Positions 44,236 through 55,400 of a stretch of DNA of 64,000 nt are shown in pieces. Origin of the DNA: Asterias amurensis (taxonomy: Eukaryota > Echinodermata > Asteroidea > Forcipulatida > Asteriidae); NCBI RefSeq assembly GCF_032118995.1, contig NC_092650.1, positions 2,108,001-2,172,000 on the forward strand, written 5' to 3'. Under the pieces are notes generated by a model, which was not told the origin of the DNA, ran no database searches, and saw nothing but the letters and a program-made list of their open reading frames with translations. A program made the translations under genes and the position numbers. Positions within the stretch are counted from its first letter, which is position 1; every line of letters starts with the position of its first letter.

Positions 44236-46019
44236 AGAAGGTGGTTTACTTGTTATAGCAGTTAGTCATTGTGTAACTTGAGATTGAGAACTATGAGAAT
44301 TGGAGGATTACAAGCAGGGGACTAAGACACGTGTAGTGCTAACTGTATTCATGGTTTCCTCATTTAATATGCAAGGGCTAGAATTGAGGGGTGGGGGGGG
44401 GGGTGGGAGCGAATCCACACACACGACAACAGGGCTATGTTGCTGAATTTTTTAACTGCACCTCAATTCTTACAAGGCTACAATCAGAATGAGGACAAAT
44501 CTTCCTGGCTCAGTTTTGAACAAAGCACTTTAAGTTAGAGTAAAAGAGAAGATAGATACTTCATTTATCAAATACTAAAAAGAAATGAGAGTATTTTATC
44601 AGACTCAAAATCAACATAATTTATAATATGTTGTTTTTGTTCAAGATGTTAAACAGCTTTGGGAATGAAAGAAAATGAACTGAAAATGGCCTAAATTTAA
44701 TAAGCCAAGTCAGTAAATTTAATAAGCTTAAATCCACACTGAACATTTTATTTTATTTTATCAAAAAGTTATGGTCACTATATGGTACAAAAGAAAAACG
44801 TCTTAAAACTACGTACTTTGAATGAAACCAATAATATATTTTGAAAGACTAAACATTCCTGGCACTGTCAGTCTGCACGTCCCACGTGCATTACCAGCAG
44901 TACGGCAGTAACACACAGACTGTGACAAGACTCCGAGTCTGAATCTGATTTTCGGGTGATTATCAAAAGTTTCTAAACCACTTTGGTTTGAAGATTTTTG
45001 TGTACAAACTTCACCAGGGTGGAACAAAAAATATTGTCACATCCCCCAAAACTGTATGTATAAGTATAAAAAGTAATGTGGAAAAGCAAAATATACGAAC
45101 TTACGAAATTATTGTCGTAGCTGTTGATTGACTACCACATTCCATTGTTATCTTTTTTTTGTCCAGCTGTTTGTTTGAAGTTTATCCGGTCAGAAGAGGG
45201 CGCAATCACTCTGGTTAACAAAAGACCCCGCCTTTTCGAAACCAATGTTTCAGTGAAGATGTTTAAACATGCGCTTTCAGAACGGGCGCCAAACCGGCAG
45301 ACGGAGGCTGACTGAGAAAAAACCCGAAGAGAACGCCACGGTCTCGAAAAGGGACAAACTCTTATAAATACCGTCGCCGATATAGGCCATACAAATAATA
45401 CACTGTTACATTGGTTTTGTTTCTACAGGAATTGTTTGTGTATTCAAAACAACCTCTATATTTGGTGGGGGGGGGGGGGGTGGGGTAAGGAATCAGTTTA
45501 AAGGGAGAGAGAGAACATGTCTCTTTTTTCTATGGCTCTATGGCTTTAAACCAAGTTTTATGTTTCATGTTGGCTCCTTCAGAACAGGTTTTTAAACAGG
45601 CAAGCATTGACACATAGTGTAAGCCGAAACTTAGTGGCCATCGAGTTGTTACAATATAAAATCTTCCATTTTCACAAGTACAAAGCAAAGCATGTCCTAT
45701 TCAATAGAGCATTCTTTATTGTCTAAAATGTCACCACAAACTTAAATCCTTTGTGGAGAAAAATTAAGTAAAAACAATTTTCTTTTTACATTTCTGTGCT
45801 TTTTATATTGGATGAAATTAAGTACCTCTAGGTAGGATTTTATGATCAATCATTTTATCACGATCAATCTAAATCTGTTTCTCAAAGGTTTACTCTAGCA
45901 GATGTGTGGATAAGGTCCCAAAACAACTAACAAAACTTCAGGTTTTCAGAAACAGTTTTCTTGATTATGCTTCATTTCAGAGGGAAATATTTCACAGAAA
46001 AAATTCTTCTAGTATAGAC

Positions 46020-46279
46020 CTAGTTTTTGAGAAATAAGTAATTTACCACAAATTTGATTTCAAGACCTCAGATTTAGAATTTGAGGTCTCAAAATCAAGC
46101 ATCTGGAAGCACACAACTTCGTGTGACAAGGGTGTTTTTTCTTTCATAGTTATCTCCCAACTTCGACGACCAATTGAGCTCAAATTATCACAGGTTTGTT
46201 ATTTTATGCATATGTTGAGATACACCAAGTGAGTAGACTGGTCTGTGACAATTACCAATAGTGTCCAGTGTCTTTAAAA
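46020..46279 (-). repeat. R1 element, left end missing
   Basis: Runs from TTTTTGAGAAATAAGTAATT through the central palindrome to CAATAGTGTCCAGTGTCTTT. Confidence 0.75.
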
Positions 46280-46612
46280 TCATCACAGTCAAATTCCCTT
46301 GTGGTTCATTATTTGATATCTGAAATAACAAATTCCAGGTTGTATCGTAAACTTGGTTGTGATCCGTGGCTACACAGCAGTTAACAGTTGAATGGCTTCT
46401 GACTGGCACCCCGAACAAAGATATTGACAAATTAGGGACATCATCAAAAAAGGACCAGCTTAGTTATATTCAAATCCAGCTATAGTCAAGTATTCTTTGT
46501 TCAACCCCAACTCATTTACGATTTATCTGGTCAGTTTCAGGTCATATTTCGCCAATTCCCTTTAAGTGCAGGATTCCACAGAACGTACCTTTATAAAAAC
46601 ATATTGTTTTCT

Positions 46613-46988
46613 ATTAAAGGGAAGGTACACGTTTGGTAATTGTCAAAGACCAGTCTTCTCACTTGGTGTATCCCACCATAACCACAAAATAACAAGCCTG
46701 TGAAAATTTGGGCTCAATTGGTCATCAAAGCTGCGAGAAAATGATGAAAGAAAAAACACCCTTGTTGGACGAAATTGTGTGCTTTCAGATAAGAATAAAA
46801 GACTTCTAGCTAGAAGTCTTTTATTATTTGAGTGAGAAATTAGCTCTTTCTCAAAAACAACGTTACTTCAGAGGGAGTTGTTTCCTACAATGTTTTATAC
46901 TATCAACATCTCTCCAATGCTTGTTACCAAGTCAGTTTTTAAGTTAATATTTGTTTTGAGTAATTACCAAACGTGTACCTTCCCTTGA
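46613..46988 (+). repeat. R2 inverted-repeat element, full copy
   Basis: Ends TTAAAGGGAAGGTACACGTT and AAACGTGTACCTTCCCTT; the centre AGACTTCTAGCTAGAAGTCT is shared with the copy at 22759. It begins 71 bases past the OTUD6B stop, within the probable 3' UTR. Confidence 0.85.
46820..46825 (-). terminator. Candidate poly(A) signal for OTUD6B, inside a transposon
   Basis: AATAAA on the minus strand, about 235 bases past the OTUD6B stop and in the palindromic centre of the inverted-repeat element 46613-46988. I saw no other AATAAA nearer the stop on this strand. Confidence 0.25.
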
Positions 46989-47059
46989 AGGTCTTTCAAA
47001 TAAATTACTGGATGACAATAAAACGAGCCCTAGCAGCAGGCATTGCCTGCCATTGGTTG

Positions 47060-50000
47060 TTATAAACCTTCACTCTCTGGTTGATTGGATGACGGAGAAG
47101 CAGCAACGACAGAGTTATAATGTTCCCCGAGCCCATATGCATGTCGATGGTATCTGAAATAATATCATATCATATTAATATCACTACTGATGGATACATT
47201 TTGCAGAGTGTCGTTGATTTTTTATAAATAAAAAAAGAATCCAAAATGTTTACCCCTATGGAGAGCTGCCAACATTTGTATCAAGGAGATTTTGTGCAAG
47301 AATCAGGGAGGTACAGTGTATTTAGAATTACATTAAACATAACAAAGAACAAGTTTCCATAATCAGGCCCAACAATATAACTACTGGCCTCGGGTCAGTG
47401 ATCCAGTGTAAAATTCAAGCCCTGATATCAGGGGCCAATTTCATAGAGCTGCTTAAGCAAACAAATTGCTTAAGCACGAAAATTGCTTAAGCAGGAAAAT
47501 AGCTTGTTTATTTTATTGTTACTGGCAACAATTTCATGCCATATACATTGCTTGTGACTGGTTTTTAGCTGTTGTTTACTTAGCATAACAATTGAGTGGA
47601 GTCTTGGCCAGTAATCTGATTTTACTAAGCAAGTATTTTTTTTACTTTAGCAAAATTTTGTGCTTAAGCAGCTCTATGAAATTGGGCCACTCTTAATGTA
47701 CTTCTACATTTTAAGCGAAAAGATTTAAAGTGTGGGAAAAGAGTAAAGGATAAAAACGATAACTCACATCAGAACTAGAGGATCCTGCTGAAACTGCTCA
47801 CCAATGTTAACGACAGGACTGTCTGCTTGGATGACTTGAATAGGTATCTTAAAGATGCTAGTCATTGCACTCATCTACAAGACAAAAAACCCAAATCAAT
47901 ATCACTCGAACAGCACCTCAGGCAAAGAAATAACGTTCTTGCAAGAACTTCCCACAAGAAACAGTTTAGGTTTCACATACTGTTGGCCAAATCCTGCTCT
48001 GTGAATTTATGAATTTCTATATTTTACTAAAATGCACCTCAGTTGTTTAAATTTCTTTAGTGTAAAGAAGACCAGTTGAGAATACTCGCCCAACTCAGAG
48101 GGCCGGATGGCGACTTCAAGGTGAGGGCATCACCCCAAATCAACTGCCACCAGGGACACGTTGACACCTACTCCTGGGGCTGAAACAGGGCTACCCCATT
48201 GACAGTCCATCAGGATGTAGGCATGGGTATCATCCACTAGGAGCCTGGCTGGTAGAGCAGAATGCACCACCTCCCCAACATTTTTTGAAGCACTTATGAT
48301 TAAGTGCCTTGCTCAAGGACACAAGAGTCATAACCAGGATTCGAACCCACACTCTGCTACAGACAACACCAGAGCTTGGGTCCGGTGAACTACACCGCTT
48401 GGCCATGCCACACCACAACAGTTGTATGCTACATTTTCCTACCTCTGGTTGTCCACCCCAGGCTGCTGTGGTCTCAATATCTTTGCAATAACTCTCATAT
48501 TCATCTGTTAAGAAAAACAACCACAATACAGGTTAGTTTAACTGTATATAATATATCTACATTTATCTAGGATTAAAACAATCAAGCGGTTCCAAATGCC
48601 CTGTAATTAGAGAAATAATATGAGCTTTTACCTAACGTGTAAGGTTCATCTGAATCAGCCTTTGATAAGAAATACAAGAAATCATCGATATGTGATCTCA
48701 TGTAGTCTGCAACACGCTCCCTGATCTTCTGCATTGTCACCTGCAAGAAAATATAATTCAGAATAATTTTTTAAGAGTTGATAAGAATTCTACTTCCATT
48801 CAAATGAGTTTCTTGTCAGGAAAACAGAGGAGCAAATATACTTTAGAATTCATTTTTTCTGAAAAAAAGTTATTGACATAATTATTAACTTGGAGACCAC
48901 CAACATAGGGCTAGATAGCTCGGTTGGTAGAGCACCGGCACATTCATCCAAAATTCGTTGGTTCAAATCCTGCTCCAGCTCTTTGTTCAACCCAAAATTA
49001 ATTTCTTAAAATTTGTTTTCACAGAACTCAAATTTAACATCTATTAAAATTCTACTCCCATTTCAAATATTGTGTTTGGAAATGGAGAAGCACAATGTAA
49101 GGCCACATAAAAAAAAAAAATTGTTGATCGTCCTTTTTTTTTTTCGGATGGGGGAGGGAGGGAGGTTTTTTAATTTTTTTTATATAATTTATTGACAGTT
49201 TTGTTGACATGCCAAATATGAAATCAAGAATAAAGAAATCATCACAATCACTATAAAACAGAGGGTTTGTGTGTTTTTGATGTTTTCAATAGTTCCGTCA
49301 AACAAATTTAACTCCTAGATGACATTTTCTGTAAACTTTTTCAAACAACTAAGCACAGTGTAGCCCAAGTAAATGTTTGAAGAATTGTTCTCGCTTTGCC
49401 ACCATGAATAAAAACCTTCTTTAAACATCTTTTCAAACCTGTACATTTTGAAAAACAACAATTTTTGATCAACAATTTTGTTTTATGTGGCCTAATAAAG
49501 ATTGACAAGGAGACGAATAAAACAAACCTCTGTTCCACGCAGACCAAGCTGATGTTGCACTGCATTGTACAGACAATGTCCATCTGAAGAAATCTGAAGA
49601 TAGATAAATATAAAAATAAAATGGAAAAATAACAAGAAAATTCAAATTTATTTTTGCCCACAGCAGTAATCGAACCCGAGTCCTAGAGGTGGAAGGCAAG
49701 GAAAGATACCACTTCACACTCACATTATGAACCCTGGTTTCAAAAGACTGGCCCGATCGGACATCATCAAGAGAAATAATTTTCTTGTACTTTTGAAGTT
49801 GCCCTCTCCTTCCGTCTCAACCCTGACTGTGATGGAAACATCATCCTTTACCTCCTTGACTTTTAATCCTCTGCTTGCCAAGACACTCTCAATCTTTTTC
49901 TCTTCTATTCTTCTTGAGCTGAACTCCAAATTAGCTGCGTCTTCAGCGACACATTCTTCCCGTTGCTTCTCCTTGGCTGCCTTCTTATCCTAACGGTAAA

Positions 50001-52126
50001 ATTAAGAGAACAGTTTAATAGGTTATTTAGAATTGGAATCCTTCCAAACACTTACGACAAGTTATCGATCCAAGGTTAAGAAATTTAAAATAATATTACT
50101 GACTTTTTAAAAGAATAGAGTTTTTGAATAGACTGCTGCCATCTAAATAGAACAATAGGCCTATACAACAGAAATGCACATATTTATGCGTACGAATGAG
50201 CAACTACCTTTTGCCTTCTGTGTAATGGCACCCTACATAGTGAGACGCCATCGAATAATATGATATAAAGTGACTACTTACTCTTCTTTTCTGTGCTTTA
50301 CTGACTCGTCCAGGCTGAGTGTTCTCACTATTCTCTAGTGTTAAGTCATTTAGCTGTCCAGAGAGGCCATTATCCTAGAATCAAAATCAACAATCAAATG
50401 CTAAATATTCAAACTTAGGCATGTTGAGGGCAAGGGCACCAAGGGCACAAAGGGCACCCTATGAGGAAATTGTAAATTTCTACTGGAGCATTTCAAGGGC
50501 ACCAAGGCAATGACCAGGGGCATGGAGGCAATCGCCTCTGTTGCCTCCATGAAGTATCAGGCCTGCAAACCTCTTTTAAAGGATTTGTTATTTCATTAAA
50601 TGTAGCAAATTTCTCCACAGTGGACCTTAACAAGTACGGCTCTAATAAAAAATTCACAAAATACAACATTTATATAGCGCTTTATACAAAGTGTTTCTAA
50701 GCGCTTTACAAAAAAAAACTATAGGAATAAACAGGTAAGTTTTGAACGTGTTCACACCCTTCAAAGTGATGTACTCTGTGAGCTTCACTGTATTGAATGA
50801 AACTTGTTGTTTGTTTGTTTGTTTGTTTGTTTGTTTGTTTGTTTGTTTGTTTGTTTGTTTGTTTAAATGATCTTCCCGTCAAGGGAACTTGGCAAACTCC
50901 CACAAGGGGATATAAACACCAAGCTGGCAATAGCCAATCTCTCTCGTACAAACATTGGTTAAACGTCTATGATTATGAATTGCATAAATCAAGAAATTGA
51001 GATTAAGTTAGTAGAGGAGAATACTTATTCTAGTCATTGTGAAATCAGTGGTTAGCTTGGTAGGATTCGAACCCACAAACTTGTGATTGCAAGTCATGTA
51101 GTCTAACCACTAGACCACATTGACTTAACTTGACACATACCTGTGTAGTATCCCCTTTTTCTAAATCATCCAGGAGTGCATTTAGTTCTTTTTCTTGTCT
51201 CTCACTAAGGTCTGATTCTAGCTTGGCGATGTCTGCCGTTACTTCTTTCTTTTTCTTCTTATCTCCTTTCGGGATGGAACGTTTCAACGCTTGTATCTGA
51301 GCTGATCAAGACAGAAGAGAAAATAATCTAGTTTAGTTTAGCTCATCAGTCTCAGATACATTACTGTCAGAATAAATTAATCATAGGTCAAAGGTTGATG
51401 GAGACTGTTGCTGGATCCTTATGTTGTTATCAAATTGTCAATCGCATATTTATTTAAGTCCAATAAGTTCAAATATCATTCTTAAACCTCACTTGGGCAT
51501 GTTTGGCGTTGTTTCAATGTTCTGCTTTTGAACCGGTGGCAATGCCATTTTAAAAACTAAAATATGAATATGTTTCAGAAAGAAAGTTTCTTAAACATGT
51601 AAGAAGTGCTGTATTACTATCAGACCACCACTTTTTTTACTCAAGCAGGGTGAATAAATAAATCCAACTCCAATCCAGTAAAACAAATTAATTTTTGGGG
51701 AAGTGTGTTGACCAGATTCAGCATCCTCACTACCAATCTATTTGAATTAATTTTATACATAGAGTAAAGACAATATCACTAGCAATTTCTAAAAGAAATC
51801 AGGGACAGTTTACATAACCAGGACGAACGGAAAAGACTAGCTCAAAAGTAAAGGTAAAACTTTTGTAAACAAAATAACAATCAAAAATCGGTGTCGGCAA
51901 TACACGTCTTTCCGCCTTCCAAATGTACCAACCATAACACTTGCAGATCAGTGCTCTTTTTTCATCAATATACCTCCTAAATATACTATTACATTCCCAT
52001 AACTTCACATATTGCTTTTAGGTTGTAAACAATCATTATTCTAGAAGTGTTACCTTGTAATTCCTTCTTTTCCTTTCGATGTGTTAGCAGAAGTCTTTCT
52101 TCAGCGCTACTCCCGTCTTCTGCCAT
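47060..52126 (-). CDS. OTUD6B: OTUD6B-like ovarian-tumour-domain deubiquitinase, complete
   Basis: Nine minus-strand exons: 52126-52054, 51301-51141, 50374-50282, 49989-49852, 49593-49528, 48740-48632, 48504-48443, 47874-47768 and 47153-47060 (stop TAA). The joined reading frame is 903 bases, 300 residues; the human protein is about 293. The N-terminal third is a charged coiled coil (RKEKKELQAQIQALKR, then KKKKKEVTADIAKLESDL, later RVSKAQKRR). The OTU catalytic domain begins near residue 150. The active-site loop SSDGHCLYNAV puts the nucleophile at Cys162 with Asp159. Helices include VADYMRSHIDDFLYFL and CKDIETTAAWGGQPE. The catalytic histidine is His281 in AYGLGEHYNSV. All catalytic residues are present, so it should be an active cysteine protease that cleaves ubiquitin chains. 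It is divergently arranged with RABGGTA, 312 bp between start codons. No domain is missing and all junction phases agree. Confidence 0.95.
47431..47689. repeat. R4 element
   Basis: GGGGCCAATTTCATAGAGCT at the left and AGCTCTATGAAATTGGGCCA at the right. It lies in OTUD6B intron 8, about 80 bases from exon 8. Confidence 0.8.
48190..48415 (-). repeat. tRNA-derived SINE (type S2) in OTUD6B intron 7
   Basis: Minus-strand GTGTGGCATGGCCAAGCGGT (A box), GTGTGGGTTCGAATCCTGGT (B box), then TGTGTCCTTGAGCAAGGCAC. It ends about 28 bases from exon 7 (48443). Confidence 0.75.
48906..49010 (+). repeat. tRNA-derived SINE (type S1) in OTUD6B intron 5
   Basis: A box TAGCTCGGTTGGTAGAGC, B box GGTTCAAATCC, and the S1 tail CTCTTTGTTCAACCCAAAAT. 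Confidence 0.65.
50420..50575. repeat. Dispersed 'GGGCACCAAGGCAATGACC' repeat
   Basis: GGGCACCCTATGAGGAAATT, CTACTGGAGCATTTCAAGGG, and ATCGCCTCTGTTGCCTCCAT to CAGGCCTG. Relatives lie at about 16890-17060, 17270-17420, 21590-21740, 27050-27170, 38290-38460 and 62940-63025. Confidence 0.6.
50803..50864 (+). repeat. (TTTG)n microsatellite
   Basis: About fifteen TTTG units forming the 3' tail of the minus-strand S3 SINE to its right. A shorter tail of the same kind is at 55013-55040. Confidence 0.95.
50865..51125 (-). repeat. tRNA-derived SINE (type S3), full copy
   Basis: Minus strand: TGTGGTCTAGTGGTTAGACT (A box), GTGGGTTCGAATCCTACCAA (B box), then CTAACCACTGATTTCACAAT and the body ending CCCTTGACGGGAAGATCATT. 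It begins 16 bases after the OTUD6B exon 2 donor. Confidence 0.75.
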
Positions 52127-52438
52127 TGTTGATATACCAATACATACCGTGTAGTTGGTGTCACTCCTCAGTTTTTATGTGGAAATCATACCTTATTCAA
52201 ATATAACAAAAGTAAATCACACACAGATAGTTGAATGGAACTATTTAACAAAAATTAGAGTGGAAATAAACATCTTTTTAAAGTAAAGAATTTAATTGTG
52301 CAAGGAAACTTCAACTACTTGTAAATAAATAATTCAGGTCAAAGGTCATTTAAATCCCATCACACACATGCACTACTGCAACATCAGAAAAGCACAGTCA
52401 TAATTTAGAGGCGACTCCCTGCAAACAGACGAATCAAA
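52127..52438. promoter_or_regulatory. Probable bidirectional promoter between OTUD6B and RABGGTA
   Basis: The two start codons face away from each other across 312 bp. This interval contains both 5' UTRs and any core promoter, and is free of the transposons that fill neighbouring DNA. I see no clear TATA box at a convincing distance and no CpG-island-like composition; it is AT-rich. The call rests on geometry only. Confidence 0.55.
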
Positions 52439-55400
52439 ATGGTTTGTATTTGCCGTTTTTAATTGTCACAATATATTCTATTTTATTTAACATCAAGTTT
52501 CAGATATACACCGTGGTGTCTTGAAATGTAAATCATGTTAAGATTTAAAAAAAAAATTTTTTTAATGTTTGTTTTCTTTTACAAATTTATAATATTTTAT
52601 TTACTGTGGTGTTCTTTCTTCACATATTTACAAACTGATTGAATGATTGTTTGTATGTTTGGGTAAATAAAGCATGTTAAATGACTACATGATGTTGTAG
52701 GCTAGTTCTTTAGTTGCGATAGCGTAACCCTCCTCGCGGCCGTCGGAAGGAGGGTTACATTATCGCAACTAGCTAGTTCTTATGCTGGAATTATAATAAT
52801 AGGCCAAGACAGAGGAAGGGAATCTTTTGAGAACAAACTTGTAAAATAAAGCCCATTGTTAAATAGTGCTAAATTGGGGCGCTGTACTCCGTTTGTTTGA
52901 GAAAAGAACCGGAGTACAGCCCCCCAGTTACTAAGTCTACACAAACATATGGTCCAATTTATTTGCACAGAATTTACTCTACTGGGTGCACTATACCGCT
53001 TGCTAAAAAGTAAACAACAAATAACAGATAATTATCAAATATAAGGTCTAAAAAACTAGACTTGGTCAGTTGACAGTTGGTATAAATTGTTTCAAATCAG
53101 TCAGGACACTGTTTTTTTCACATCTGATTATGAATAATCATAATAATAAAAAAATCTTCTGAGAGTAATCTTTGATTCTTTTTAATCAAACCTCATTTAT
53201 TTGTCATTTCAGCATGGTCGACTCAAAGTGAAGACAACCGCTGAACAGCAGGAGGCCAAGAGAAAAGAAAGAGAGAAGAAACTCAAAGTGTACTCAGGAG
53301 CTACTCAGAGAATCATTCAGAAAGTAATTAAAAATCAATAATAACTTCTTGTTCCTACATGACACCTATTAAATACTAAAAGACAATTCTTTTTTGGCAT
53401 ATTTGATGATGAGATCATTTAAAGGGCCGTTATCATGGTGACGTTCTTGCGTTTGCGCGTGCTGCGCAGGCGTTGCTCTTTGGCTACAATATGTTTGTTA
53501 ATTGTACGTTTCCATTGTTCGGCAGTTTGGACTTTCGATATGGAGCTTCAAATGGGCGGAGGTATACTAAGTTATACACAAGTATCATGACAGGGATTCA
53601 AACCCACACTCTGCTGCTGACAACCCCGGAGCTTGGGTCCGGTGGACTACAATTCTTGGCCACGACACGCAACAATAATCTGATTTGTACTTTTGTTTTG
53701 TTTTATTATTGCCAGAGAAAGAATAGAGAGTTTGATGAAGAGGCCTTAGAATTCACCAACCAACTCCTCTCAGCAAATCCAGATTACTATTCACTCTGGA
53801 ACTACAGAAGAGAGATATTCCTGGAGCTTACTAAGACTAGGTTTGTTATAGACCCAGTAACTGGGGGCGCTGCTCTCCTTTAACAATTTTGTTGACATCT
53901 GTGGTTCGTACTAGCACCCCAGATAACAGAACTTCTTTAAAAAGGCGTACAGTGCCCAAGTTACTGGGTCTATGTTTATCAAATACTTTCTCCTACTTTG
54001 TAATTTGAGTGAGGTCAGAGCATAGCACACACCGCCGCAACCTTACCTTCGTTTTATTACCCATTGTGTGTTTAGTTTAAGCTGTTTAACCTTTTAGCTT
54101 TTTTTAAAGAAATTTTATACTGTACATGTTCTAGTGCAATTCAACCATATCGGTTGTCATACTGTTCATTCCTTTGTAATGTTTTTATGAAATAAACCAA
54201 TAAATATAAACAAAAAAGTATAGTTTTTGTCAGTAATTAGGTAAACCAATTCTGTAAGGAATTTCTGGTGAAAACATGTGAATAATCTTGAGAAATTCTT
54301 GAGAAATGTGGTTGTGAGAAAAAATTCTTGTAATTTTAAAAAATCAGACATGAAGGTAAATTTGGTCCGTGAGTGATCGATGCACCATACAACCAATCTT
54401 TACTTAAAACGTTCAGTAATATTTAGGACTACGTATAAATCTCTTTTGAGTAGTGTTGGTTGTGAAAAGGACCAGTGATTACCAACCATTGATCCTTTTC
54501 AAAACCAACTCTACTCAAAAGAGTTTAGAACACGGTGCTGTCGCAAACCTCACCTGATTATACGCCCCATTAAGCAAAGTTTCAAATCCAACTCATTAAT
54601 TTAAAAGTTATTTAATTTGTTTACCAACTATTTTTCCCAGTCCTTCTGAAGACCTTCAGGGCAGATACAGTAAGGAGCTGAGTTTTCTTGAATCTTGCCT
54701 GATGGTCAACCCAAAGTCTTATGGTGCATGGCATCATCGTTGCTGGGTTATGGAACACATGCCAGAACCAGACTGGAGTAGAGAAGTCTCATTGTGCAAT
54801 AAGTACTTGGAATATGACGAGAGGAATTGTGAGTCACATGTTTGTCATTCTCAAATGAAAGCAATCGCCAATTTGTCCAAAACTTTTAATGGCAAAATAT
54901 GAATCAGTATTTAATTTCGACCTTGCCAATCAAATCTGTCATCTCTGGATGACTGAATAGAACTTTGATTCAGTTTGAATCTTATTTGCAAAAAGCTGTC
55001 TGCAATTCTGGTCTGTTTGTTTGCTTGTTTGTTTGTTTAGATGATCTTGCCGTCAAGGGAATTCGGCAAACTCCCACAAGGGTATATAAACACCAAATTG
55101 GCAAAGGCCAATCTCATATTAACATTGGTTTAACGTCTATGATTATGAATTGCACAAATCAAGAAATTGTGAAGTTCAACAACTAGACAACAATACTTAT
55201 TCTAGCCGCTGTGAAATCTGTAAAATCAAACTCACAACCTTGTGATTGCAAGTCCTGCAGTCTAACCGAAGGACCACACTTTGGTGAGACAATATTGCCA
55301 TTTTTAAGTAGTGTGTAATACAGTAATCTGTCAAACTTGACTGATTTCTTGATCTTTTAGTTCATTGTTGGGATTACCGCCGATTTGTTACAACTAAAGC

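Larger units (their letters stand above)
43223..47059. other. Intergenic region between the receptor gene and OTUD6B
   Basis: The receptor transcription start probably lies in 43300-43870, the only stretch just upstream that is free of recognised transposons. To the right are R1 and R2 copies, poly-G tracts at 44392-44403 and 45464-45487, and a less AT-rich patch at 45150-45370 ending in a TATAAATA word near 45363. I can attach no gene to that patch. Confidence 0.4.

Noticed and set aside
44809..45027. Minus-strand 72-codon frame with several Cys residues, faintly like a small secreted peptide
   Set aside because: It opens with TTG, not ATG, has no signal sequence or splice context, and the Cys spacing does not fit a family I recognise.
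49720..49851. Continuation of the OTUD6B exon 4 frame past the donor
   Set aside because: The frame stays open into the intron, but homology stops at KVKE and resumes at ISSDGHC in the next exon, so GTAAAG at 49851 is the splice donor.
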